DNA from: Ilyonectria destructans
Taxonomy: Eukaryota > Ascomycota > Sordariomycetes > Hypocreales > Nectriaceae
Reading direction: 5' to 3'
NCBI GenBank assembly: GCA_020740775.1
Contig: JAHEWK010000003.1
Span: 3,720,001-3,784,000 of the forward strand
DNA: 64,000 nt
The translations under genes were made by a program, and so were the position numbers. Below are positions 9,602 through 18,888 of this stretch, in pieces (positions within the stretch are counted from its first letter, which is position 1; each line of letters starts with the position of its first letter). The notes under the pieces are model-generated. The model saw only the letters and a list, made by a program, of their open reading frames with translations, had not been told where the DNA came from and made no database searches.

Positions 9602-12184
9602 TTACAGCACCTCGCCAATGATCTTGGCAGCTTCCCGGTAGGTCTGGAGGAGACGCTCGCACTTCTCACGCTCCTTCTTGACGGTGTCATCCTCGTAGAG
9701 GAGCTCCTCAAAGAGAGTCTCCTTGTAGAGCTCGCTCACTAATCGGTTCTGGACCACGTCCTTGCAGTGGTTCACAAGCAGGTGCATGACTGCCTTGGGG
9801 ACCTGGTCAGCGATGGACTCGCGGACGATGTTAAAGTACGAGGAGATGAGGGCCCTGATGAGTTCTGTCTCCATGGCCTCGCGTTCAGTCATGGCAGGCT
9901 CGTTAGATTCGCCCTGTGGAGGAGTCAGCAGCTGTTATTCACATAGACACGCGGATTAGGCCACTTACGAGGTGCGAAGCCAGGCCGTAGCTCTTCTGTG
10001 TTCGATCATAATCATCATCTTGAGCGGTGGACGGTCGCTTCTCCTCCCTGCGGACAACGGGGAAGCCGATTTCAGAAACCTGGCTGCTATGTCGCCCGTT
10101 GATCGGGCTAGGCAGGGGCCCACCAATGGTCGTCCCATCCTTACCAAAGAAGTAGTTCAGGAAGGAGTCCTTGGCACCGCCCAGGCCTTGTTGCTGGTTG
10201 AACCTAGCTGGCGATGCTGATCGGATGCCGTTCATGGTGGTTGAGCCCATTGCCGCTGCCAAACTGCCAGTACCGTTTTCCCTGGCAGGAGGTGACAGGC
10301 TGCGAGGAGGTTTCGTCATCTTGGTTCGGGTGGTAACAGGCTCTGCCTTGTCGCCAGGTGCAACAACACCATCCTCATTCTCAGGGCCATCGCCGTTAGC
10401 CTCGAGCTCTTTCATTCGTCGCTTCTCCCGACGGTCACGCTCCTCCTGGATCAGTCTTTTTCGCTCACGCTCCTGCTTGGCGCTGACGACATGGCTCATG
10501 GCAGCAGCGGCGCCAAGGAAGTTAGGGTGGTTAGTGTTGATGTAAGCGCGCTGGATCGAAATCAGGGACTCGACATAGGATGAAGCAGGGCCCAGCCTCT
10601 CGCGGAGGAGGTCTGAGACAGTCTCGATAAGCTTAGCTTGTAATCTCGGGTACCGTGAGAGCTCTGTTGAGCCGCAGGTGTGGCAGATCTTGATGAGCTC
10701 CTCGTAGACCAGTTCAACACAACGCTGACTAGGAATTTCCAGGAGCTTGATCTGAGGCTTCACCAGTAGGTCAAAGGCCATCTCTGGGACGAAGAGACTA
10801 GGTCGGGGACCAGTCGAGTTTCGGATTGCCGTTCGAATGTCGAGGGCGGAAAGGTTGCAGGTAGGGTCGATGGTATCGAGTGAGCTCCCGAACACAGAGT
10901 TGAAGATGTAGTAGATACGAGCACCACCACAGAGCTCCTTGGTCGATATCTCGGTCGAGGTACCATCGATGGAGGAGATGAAAGACGTGGCAAAGCGAGT
11001 CATTTGTTGGAGGATAAGAGAGCCGCGATGTTCCTTGCCGCTAAAGTGCATGTCGCCATAGCTAGCCAGCTCCTGCTGGGTCTGGCCCATGAGGGTATTG
11101 AGTCGGGCCTTGATATCGGGCAATCGCTCCCGGATGTGAGCCATCAAAGTCGTGTTAAGCGTCTTTGCGAGGAACTGGGTACCGCATCGGTTCGAAATGT
11201 TGCGATAGGCAGGGTGGTGCTTGAAAAAGTCGGTCTCAGCCTGAAGAGCGTCCTCCATGGGCTTGCTTCCTAGGATATCCTGCTGGGAGCGGTTGACGGC
11301 GCCAATGAATCCAAGCTTCAAAGGGTAGACACGACCCGAGAGAATATCGAGGGCGTTGGTGCCATGGTCCATCAGGTCAACCTTGGTGAGGACACCGATG
11401 GTCCTCCTGCCGAGAGGGTCGACATGTCGGGCCAACTTCAGAGCTTCCGAGTTGACGATATCGACGTTCGCAGGAGACACGGCAAGGATAATACTGTTAG
11501 GCTTCGCAATATATTCGGAAATGAGGTTTCGGGTCTGCTTCTCGATGTCGGTCGGCTGGTCTCCAATGGGGACCTGTACAAAATGTTTGTCAGTGGGGCG
11601 GCTCTATGACGAGGGCAGCACAAGGACCCAAGGAGGCCTCACCTTTGTCAAACCGGGAAGATCAACCAGGGTCAGGTTGAGGACGAAGGGAGAGTAGATT
11701 TTCAGGTTGATGGGCTGTCTGTTGATGCCCTTGTTGCTGCCGGCGACCCGGGCCGTCTCGTTCTCGATCTCTCGCTTGACATCGGAAAAGTCGTTGAATC
11801 GTCGATTGGGAATGTGATGGAATTCTGCCCACTCGGAGCGGCGGGCGGCACCGGGGGAACGATAGGGGTCGGACGCGGGATCGGGGGCGCCCTCTTCGTC
11901 GGGGACGTTGATGAGCTGGAGGATCAGGGGGCGGCGAGTGACGATACCGCTTCCTCGTGGTAGGAAGTCCCGGCCAACAATGTTTTCAAGCACCGACGAC
12001 TTTCCCGCTGACTGGGATCCAACGACAACCTGGACGCGTGTCAGCCAAAAGGCGCAAAATCAATCAGGGGAAGCATGCGGCGTACGATCTGGGGCAGATC
12101 AAGCGAGTCACTGCCAATGGTGTTGAAGACCAGATCTTGCAGCTTGTTGACTGTGGTGAGTAGATCCTCGCCGAGAGCAGCCAT
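9602..12184 (-). CDS. dnm1: Dynamin-related GTPase Dnm1/DnmA (mitochondrial and peroxisomal fission)
   Basis: Predicted 800-residue GTPase; minus-strand exons 12086-12184, 11643-12029, 9969-11573 and 9602-9913. Dnm1-family proteins assemble on mitochondria and peroxisomes and constrict them using GTP. The G1 loop reads GSQSAGKS just after exon 1, G3 is DLPG (about 157-160) and G4 is TKVD (225-228). The dynamin middle domain follows, then a Ser/Pro/Arg-rich insert of about 130 residues ending in FLNYFFGKD, then the GTPase effector domain in the last exon. The N-terminus ([15 protein letters not shown]) and the insert fit Dnm1 rather than Vps1, which begins differently and has a different insert. 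It is divergently transcribed from cox19 across about 540 bp. Confidence 0.95.
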
Positions 12185-12724
12185 TGTGACGAGCGGGACG
12201 GTACGAGGCCGAGAGAAGACAACAGGACAAAAACAGCACGCGGGCTCGCGGAGATGACTTGAAGCTGGAATCAGAGGTCCGCTGGCTGGCCAGGACACGG
12301 AGTTTTGATCTGCGCGTGTCGCTGTCGCTATCAATCAATTCCAAGAATTCATGCGTTGATGCAGGCTTCCAAGGGTGCGGCGTTGGCGTCGGGTTCACGT
12401 GTGTCCAGGTGCGGTAAGGCACGGTGTAATACGGTATATTTTGGCACAATGTATCCACCGGGGCTTTTCGGCTCTGCGGTACTCGAGGTACTTAGGTACC
12501 TATCGCAATGCGGACCATGTTTCAATGCACGCGTCAGAGGTCCGGGACCCCCGTGCCACACCGCCAGCCACAGTTGCACAGCGCCGTATGTCGTTAGGCA
12601 GTACGGTCCGTTCGCTGTACCGGGGCGTCATACTCGGCCCAGTGGCACGACTTTTACATTTGGGACATGGCCATGAGAGCCGAAGAGTGTGCTCTAGGAA
12701 CAGCTAGACGCCCAATTCAGAGTC
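12185..12724. promoter_or_regulatory. shared divergent promoter region dnm1 / cox19
   Basis: A 540-bp gap between two divergent start codons with no gene of its own. It contains a KpnI-type palindrome cluster near 12477-12503 (TTAGGTACCTA). Short frames here lack support. Any shared regulation of the two mitochondrial genes is inferred from geometry only. Confidence 0.5.
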
Positions 12725-13241
12725 ATGAGTACCTTTGGAAGCCCCGGACCGCTGCCGACGACGAAGCCTAAGCCGTGAGTGACTCTGGCTCCGTGTTTCT
12801 GGTAGCTTCTTTGTTCCTGCATGATTGACTAACCCTCCCGGTACAGGCCGCAGCGTGGCAGCTTCCCGCTCGATCATGACGGTTTGTGGCATTGCCCGCT
12901 AGGTTCCGTTTCAAGCAAACTGACCGATCCGTTTTCCCTACAGGCGAGTGTACTACGATAATGACCAACTACCTGGCATGCATGAAGAAGGTGCGCGGCG
13001 TCAACGAAGATGAGTGCCGCGACCTCGCAAAGTCATATCTTGGATGCAGGATGGACAAGTAAGAACCCGAAATACCCACTGACACAACATGACACGGCAC
13101 CCGCATGGCGGAAAAAGACGGACTAACCGATGACTCAGAAACCTGATGGCCAGGGACGAATTCAAAAACCTTGGATTTGCCGAGCCTCCCCCTCCTCCAA
13201 AGGAGCCCGAGAAAGGCGTCAAGGGCGAATTGCGGTGGTAG
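12725..13241 (+). CDS. cox19: Cox19, twin CX9C copper/cytochrome oxidase assembly protein
   Basis: Predicted 100-residue intermembrane-space protein; exons 12725-12774, 12847-12881, 12944-13058 and 13139-13241. Cox19 family members take part in copper delivery to cytochrome c oxidase and are imported by the Mia40 disulphide relay. The signature is clear: the stretch GSFPLDHDGEC, then C31-x9-C41 and C53-x9-C63, two antiparallel helices held by disulphides. The C-terminal tail is Pro/Lys-rich and variable. Intron 2 has a weak GTTTGT donor, but frame and family sequence fix it. Length matches yeast Cox19 (98 residues). Identity is supported by continuous family-like sequence across all three joins. 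Confidence 0.95.
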
Positions 13242-13643
13242 TTTGCAGCTGGGCAAATGAGAGGCAGACACGACAAATAGGGCCACGCCCCGCTCTTCCA
13301 GCTTGTCCGTTGAGACAAGCCATGTACAATAAATACTCAAGCATAATCCCGCCGGCCTGGCAATGCAGACTATGATCAACGTTTTAAGCGCTTCTTTCGT
13401 CAAGTGTTTGCGCTTTGGCTTGTGTTGCATAGTGGTGACATAGTTGATATCGTTAAGGATGGCCATGGCGGCGGTTGTCTGGCCAACCCCGCACATAGCT
13501 CACCCGTGTGGTTGCCCATATACATACAAAAGTGCCCGCCCTCACACCACCTCCGGTCAACTATCCCTTGACTCACCGAGCTTTTACACACCGTACAGGA
13601 CATTTTATTGATTTCTTTTTCCACAGCAGGTCCTGCGGTCAAA
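13242..13643. other. cox19 3' UTR and promoter of the LIM gene
   Basis: Spacer without a gene. The cox19 3' end carries an AATAAA element at 13328. Near 13610-13627 a T-rich tract followed by CCACAG just before the next ATG could be the acceptor of a 5' UTR intron. Confidence 0.5.
13328..13333 (+). terminator. candidate polyadenylation element for cox19
   Basis: AATAAA lies 87 nt after the cox19 stop in an AU-rich stretch, a plausible position for a fungal polyadenylation signal. Fungal signals are loose, so this is only suggestive. Confidence 0.4.
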
Positions 13644-16094
13644 ATGCCAGTCACAGGGAAGCTTAGCGACAACAAGTCGCGTAAGGTGACGCCGCCGTCG
13701 CCTTCCTATATGTCCAACGATCAGTTTGGTATGCATGACACGTGGACATGTTCATGGCCTCCCCAGCTAACCCGACTTCTTTTCGCAGCGAGCTATCTTG
13801 CAGAGCTCCGTTCCAACCGCGTTGCCCGGCCTGGCGGTGCAAGACCCCAACCCGCCGGAGCCCGTCCAGCCCCCAGCCGCACAAGCACCCACCGATCGAG
13901 CATGCACCGATCGAGCAACGGCCGTTTCAGCCCCGATGCCGTCTCGCAGGCCGACAGCCTGAACAGCCAAGTCCCCAGCGTAGCTGCTGGTAGCATGACC
14001 TCTCGCTATTCTACCACTAGTAGGCGAGCCCGTGACTCCCTTCCGGCATCGGGGTCTACGCCTCTGAAGCCTGGAGAAGTGGTTCCATCTGCCACCTACA
14101 TTGAGCGAGGACAACGATGGATGGAAAAGGAGGAGGTTAGCTCGCTGCGTGATGCTATGGACGAAATGGACTTGAGGAAGAGCACCAAGGGAACACCAAC
14201 TCCACAAGACAACCCCGACGATGAGACCCGCATATACACGGCTGCGCTGGACGAAGCCGCTGAGCTCGTCTGGAAGCATCAACATGGCAAAACATCCCCA
14301 CCACCTGATGCCCCATATCGATACCGACCACCACACCTCAAAAAGAACAGTTATGCACTTGCTCGCACCGCCAGTGTCGGGGATGGGTCAGTCGGGAAAC
14401 AAGGCACCCGCTCTTTCTCAGGCAGTTCTACAGATAGTGAGGGTCGTCCCTCGTTAGATCAAAGCCAGTCAGGGGAACAGTCAAGCCGCAAAACCAAGAC
14501 CTACGGCAGTGTCGGGAGCCGCTCTGGTCAATTCTCCGAGCAACGGCGTCATGGCAGCCTGAAGCGGAACATCAGCGGAGAGGTTGAGCGACCCTTCTCT
14601 GGGGATCAAATCTGGGAGGAACCTGAGTCATCTCCAGAAAAGGGGGGCGTCCCATCTGGTCGTGCGTCGCCTGAGAAGCTGAGCAGCCGGCCCCAGAATC
14701 CCACGAACCGCGTTCGCTTTGAGCCTGTGGAGGAGGAGGAGTCTGTCAAAAACAAGCGCCTCGAGCGAGTCGAGATCTACCGCAACCCCCCTACTCGGTC
14801 ACGCAACGCCCAGTACACAACCAATTCTGTGTCTCAGACGCCTGCTCCGGTGGACGATACCGTGGAGACAAAGGATGGAAAAGAGATTCGCAGCGAGGAC
14901 ATTCGCGCCGCAACCAGCATGCGGTTGAAGGATCGCAGCCCAAACCTCCCGGAGCCTACCGCCGTCAGTGACAGTCCGGGACGGCCCATTGTAAGCTTCG
15001 ATGCTAGTTGGAAAGCCCCGGACGAGTCAACTGATATCACCCCAGACCGGTCAATCCCGGCCGCCTCCAGCTCCTCCTTCCAACCGAAGGCCAAACCCAT
15101 GGAGATACCTAGTATCGTTGTGGCAGAGGAGAGTGCGCCGATGTCGTCAAGTGCGAACATCCCATCAATCTCAGTAGCCGGTCCCGACGATGGGCCAAGA
15201 GGCTCGATACCTTCGATCAACGTCCCAACGATCAACATTCCCACCATCGCTGTGGATGAAGCGCCTGGTGGTTCTAGTGTCCCAGCCATTGTGACGCCAG
15301 ACGACAAGCCATCTTCCGGCGCCCGTCCACTTCCTACCCCTCGGGCTACTGGCCCTCCTCGACGGGCTCAACGTCCAAGGGGCCATTGGTCTCCCGCCCC
15401 TGGGAGCACGGGGCGCGTCAACGCCATCTGCCATGAGTGCGACTACCCTATCGAAGGGAGATTCGTAGCTCTGGCCGGTGGCTCCGAGCGATTCCACCCT
15501 CAGTGCTTCAGCTGTTACTCGTGTGGCACGGGCCTGGAAGCAATGGAGATCAGCCCGGAGCCACTCAAGATGCGCCACGAGCGACTTGAGCGCATTCGCC
15601 GTCGCACTGCTGGCGAGGTTCTCGATGAGATACCTGGAATGACCATGGCTGAAGATGGTGATGAGCGCCTACGCTTCTTTTGCCATCTTGACTGGCACGA
15701 GTTGTTTGCGCCCCGTTGCAAGCACTGCCATACGCCCATCCTAGGTGAGCATATCGTAGCTCTCGGAGAGCACTGGCACTATGGTCACTTCTTCTGCGCC
15801 GAATGCGGCGACCCATTTGAACACGGCATGACGCACATTGAGAAGGACGGCTATGCCTGGTGTATTAACTGTCAGACCAGGCGCACCGAACGACGGGCGC
15901 CCAAGTGTAAGAAATGTAAGACGGCCGTCATCGGGCAGTACATTCAGGCACTAGGTGGTGAGTGGCACGAAGCCTGCTTCCGCTGCGCCGAGTGCCAGGG
16001 CGGTTTCGATGACGGCCAAATCTTCCCCAAGGAAGTTGACGGCATGTTTGTGGTGCTCTGCACCGGTTGCCGATCGATGGAACTCAAGGCGTGA
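13644..16094 (+). CDS. Paxillin-like protein with three C-terminal LIM domains
   Basis: Predicted 796 residues; exons 13644-13728 and 13789-16094. The 60-nt intron (GTATGC...TTCGCAG) has no stop and is in frame, but removing it restores a continuous conserved-looking N-terminus (DQF joined to ASYLAELR). The first 570 residues are Ser/Pro/Arg-rich and probably disordered. LIM domains start near residues 576 (CHEC), 672 (CKHC) and 735 (CKKC), each with paired zinc ligands. LIM1 has an unusually long second finger, with about 50 residues between the CYSC pair and the closing C-x2-D. Fungal proteins of this layout, such as Pxl1, act at sites of polarised growth and cytokinesis as scaffolds for Rho signalling; orthology to Pxl1 is likely but inferred. 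Convergent with SUMO. Confidence 0.88.
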   Translation: MPVTGKLSDNKSRKVTPPSPSYMSNDQFGMHDTWTCSWPPQLTRLLFAASYLAELRSNRVARPGGARPQPAGARPAPSRTSTHRSSMHRSSNGRFSPDAVSQADSLNSQVPSVAAGSMTSRYSTTSRRARDSLPASGSTPLKPGEVVPSATYIERGQRWMEKEEVSSLRDAMDEMDLRKSTKGTPTPQDNPDDETRIYTAALDEAAELVWKHQHGKTSPPPDAPYRYRPPHLKKNSYALARTASVGDGSVGKQGTRSFSGSSTDSEGRPSLDQSQSGEQSSRKTKTYGSVGSRSGQFSEQRRHGSLKRNISGEVERPFSGDQIWEEPESSPEKGGVPSGRASPEKLSSRPQNPTNRVRFEPVEEEESVKNKRLERVEIYRNPPTRSRNAQYTTNSVSQTPAPVDDTVETKDGKEIRSEDIRAATSMRLKDRSPNLPEPTAVSDSPGRPIVSFDASWKAPDESTDITPDRSIPAASSSSFQPKAKPMEIPSIVVAEESAPMSSSANIPSISVAGPDDGPRGSIPSINVPTINIPTIAVDEAPGGSSVPAIVTPDDKPSSGARPLPTPRATGPPRRAQRPRGHWSPAPGSTGRVNAICHECDYPIEGRFVALAGGSERFHPQCFSCYSCGTGLEAMEISPEPLKMRHERLERIRRRTAGEVLDEIPGMTMAEDGDERLRFFCHLDWHELFAPRCKHCHTPILGEHIVALGEHWHYGHFFCAECGDPFEHGMTHIEKDGYAWCINCQTRRTERRAPKCKKCKTAVIGQYIQALGGEWHEACFRCAECQGGFDDGQIFPKEVDGMFVVLCTGCRSMELKA

Positions 16095-16455
16095 TTCAGA
16101 ATTTGATTTTTGGTGTTTTGCGGACTTGGAGGGAGTGTCAGGATAATGGGTAGTCGCTTGTTTTTAGTTGTTGGTTCGGTCGAGGGAAGGGTGGCGTTGC
16201 GTGAATGTGTGAGTTGGATGGGCTTGGGGTTCGGTTTGGACTAGATTGGCACAGCATGCGCACTTTGATTTGGCTTGGCTTTGACAGATAATGCATCGGT
16301 TTCGGACAATTACAGGGGAACATCAGATCACTCATGGTGAATCTCTGTCGTAAATTATCGGTGAACTTGTTTCCTTCTCTCTCCTTTGATGTACACGAGC
16401 CCTACTGCCTAGGAAAGAAATCCAGCCTGGGATCTCTTTCCAACTCGTCTCGAAC
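16095..16455. other. 3' to 3' spacer between the LIM gene and SUMO
   Basis: A 361-bp convergent region with the two 3' UTRs. It is T/G-rich on the plus strand and shows no coding signal. Confidence 0.5.
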
Positions 16456-16810
16456 CTAGCACCCTCCAACCTGCTCCTGGTGAACCTCAAGCGTATCACC
16501 ATCTTGCATCTCGAGCTACGGGTGGTCTGTCAGCATCTGGTTCCAAACGCGGGGATGGGAGGGCATCTGGACGTACTGCATCGGGGGTGTCTGAAGCCTG
16601 GACACGGGTGCCGTCGAAGAGAAACCGGACAGAGCTAAGAGCCTTGCCTTGGCGCTCGCAGAAGGCACCCATCAGCTTCTCCAGCTTGGTGGTGCGCTTG
16701 ATCTTGAAGAAGACCTCGTTATTGTTGTCGGTGACCTTGATGTTGAGGTGTTCGGTGTTTCCGGGGCCCTGTTCGCCACCGGGGGCGCCGTTCTCGTTCT
16801 CGCCTGACAT
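16456..16810 (-). CDS. smt3: SUMO (small ubiquitin-like modifier) precursor
   Basis: Predicted 97 residues; minus-strand exons 16577-16810 and 16456-16515, with a 61-nt intron. SUMO is conjugated to lysines after a Ulp-type protease exposes its di-glycine. The charged, flexible N-terminus is followed by the ubiquitin-like beta-grasp fold (HLNIKVTDNNNEVFFKIK through the LFDG strand region) and the conserved MQDGDTLEVHQEQ end. The second exon encodes only the last 19 residues, including Gly95-Gly96. A single cysteine follows the di-glycine, so the predicted precursor needs just one residue removed. It is divergent from cmc4. Confidence 0.96.
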
Positions 16811-17765
16811 TGTTGATGCGACGGGGGTGGCTGAAAGCTGCGCGGACGTTGGGGATCAGCACACGACTTGGGCGAGTGACGGTTCTCGTCGGTTTCACCG
16901 TACCAACCTTTGGGTAGTGTCCGTGTCAAGTGGGGTGCGCCGAGGGGTCGTCGATAAGATGCGATGCTTAGTGCAACGTCAAGCTGGGGAGCGACGTCTG
17001 TGGAAGAAAGAAGAGGTTGCGGGCGACGAAAGTGGGAAAGGAGAAGAGAGAGGGCTCTCGGCCTTTTGTTGTGCGTGTTGCGGGAAGAGGAGACGAGTGC
17101 GTGCGTGAGGTGAAGTGAAGGCGGCCCAGTCGCAAACGAGGCACAGAGAAGGCACCGGAAGGTGGGGAGCGCCACACACTATTGGCTGCCCAGCCACCAG
17201 GCTGGTGCACGGAGGCTGTGAGACCAGTAACAGAGTGCTGACCTCAGCGTGCGAAACAGACGGAACTCTGTTGCGTTTGCTGGGAATGCCGAGTTCTAGG
17301 TATCCATGACATCCGGTGTTGTCTCTTCAATCTCGCGTCCCGACATATGCAGTCTCGCGTTAGCTCTCTTCTCTGCCTCTAGTAGTTACAGTGCATACCA
17401 TTGTCTCTGGCTCTTCCCAATTCCAATCGACTCTTGCTATCCGCGCCCAAGAAGATGCAAATGGTACCCTCAGCCATAACATCTTCAGGAATAATTCTTA
17501 CAAACCCTATACAAATATCCACTTCTTAATATGATATACGAGGGCTCAGGGAAGTTCATGCTGAAGAAATGAGAGGTACATGCAGTCTGTAGACGTTGTA
17601 TTGCTGTACTAAGTGTGGCTGTCGTCTGTGGAACGGTGTGGCTTATGATGTGGCGACGTCTATCCGTGGCTTTGTTCGTCGAAAGAAACCAGTTGCACGC
17701 TCGCTTTCTTGCTCCCGCGTCATTCACGCGCCCGTTCCAATATCCGTCGAAAACAGACAGCTACA
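16811..17765. promoter_or_regulatory. divergent intergenic region SUMO / cmc4
   Basis: About 955 bp between divergent starts. The SUMO side (16811-17100) is GC-rich and purine-rich on the plus strand; the remainder is mixed. Open frames on both strands here have promoter-like low-complexity translations and no supporting splice or domain pattern. I see no gene. Confidence 0.45.
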
Positions 17766-18198
17766 ATGGTACGTATACACAATGCCACACCCATGGCTTC
17801 TCTCCCGCTGATGTAATTCCACAAAGGCATCCACGAAGACTCCCAAGGATGATGCTGAGGCAAAGCCTGCTTGCCTTCCTCGCGCGGTGAGTTCAGAAGC
17901 CACACATCACTCAAAGGTTCGAGGACGTGACTGATCTGTCTTCTTGATGCAGTGCGCAATTCAAGGTGTGCAGACTCTGTGAATCCACAACCCAGCCAGC
18001 GGTTTGCTCACTCTGACCTTGACAGATTGCCTCACGCGCAACAATTACAACGACGCTAAGTGCCAGACTGCCATAAAGGCGCTTTACGAGTGCTGTGAGG
18101 TCTTCTACGAACGCAACGGGGACGAGGGAACTACTCCATGCTGTCCGAAGCCTAATTTGCTGCGGCTGAAGATGCAACAGCTGAGGGAGGGGAATTGA
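17766..18198 (+). CDS. cmc4: Cmc4-like twin CX9C mitochondrial intermembrane-space protein
   Basis: Predicted 82 residues from four exons: 17766-17768 (the ATG alone), 17827-17886, 17953-17965 (13 nt) and 18026-18198. Cmc4 is a small helix-loop-helix protein of the mitochondrial intermembrane space; its precise role is unclear. Cysteines are placed as C17-x9-C27 and C38-x9-C48, with extra cysteines at 22 and 49 and a later CC pair. The core ACAIQDCL...YNDAKC is very close to yeast Cmc4. Both the start-codon-only exon and the 13-nt exon are needed to build this core in frame. It is the second twin CX9C gene within about 5 kb, the other being cox19, though the two are different families. Confidence 0.9.
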
Positions 18199-18888
18199 TA
18201 TGTAACGCTCATCGTTATTACGTCCGCCGGTATGGATAACTCAGGCAACTGAATTGAGGAGCGCCGAAGCTTTTCTAGGCGATCATTGAGCACGCAAGAG
18301 ACCCTCAAGGGATCTGAACAAGCATTGAGGTGTCCTGTTCCGAGACTCTAATATGAATGCCGATGACATTAATAATGAGAGAAGAAGAAAAAGAGAAAAA
18401 CCGAAGCTGAGTGGGGCCGTAGATGAAGTATAACAGTGCTTTTAGTCAAACTAAACACTGTAATACACTGTGCTTCACTGCCTCAGGTACACGCCCGCCG
18501 TCGCGCCAACCCGCGGCTGCGCTTGCTGCCGGGCAGCCAGGCACGGAGGTACGTACCGACCCAGGAAAAGCTCCCAGCAGCAGGCGCGCCAGACAAAGCA
18601 ACATAACATTTTGCGTCGAGCATCAACTCGCGACAAGCTCCCACGAATTCACCACGATTGAGTCGACGATTCCACCTCTGCAATCTATATACACGCGACT
18701 TCCATCCTGCACCCAGGTCTGGGTATGCATGCGACCCTAAACGAGCACACGCCTTAGACCCCAGCGGCCGACCAAGCCGATTAGGGTCAACCACTCGACT
18801 GCGTTGCCCAAGACTTCCTTCACATCTGAGCGCCGCTGGAGCTTCGATCCGATATTTCTCTCGAAACATAACCATCTACGCAGCCAAA
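18199..18888. other. spacer between cmc4 and nup84
   Basis: Contains the cmc4 3' UTR, a purine-rich run near 18378-18405 and the nup84 promoter. The nup84 frame is open upstream to 18658, but the sequence there is not protein-like and the ATG at 18889 gives the expected acidic N-terminus. No separate gene seen. Confidence 0.5.
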
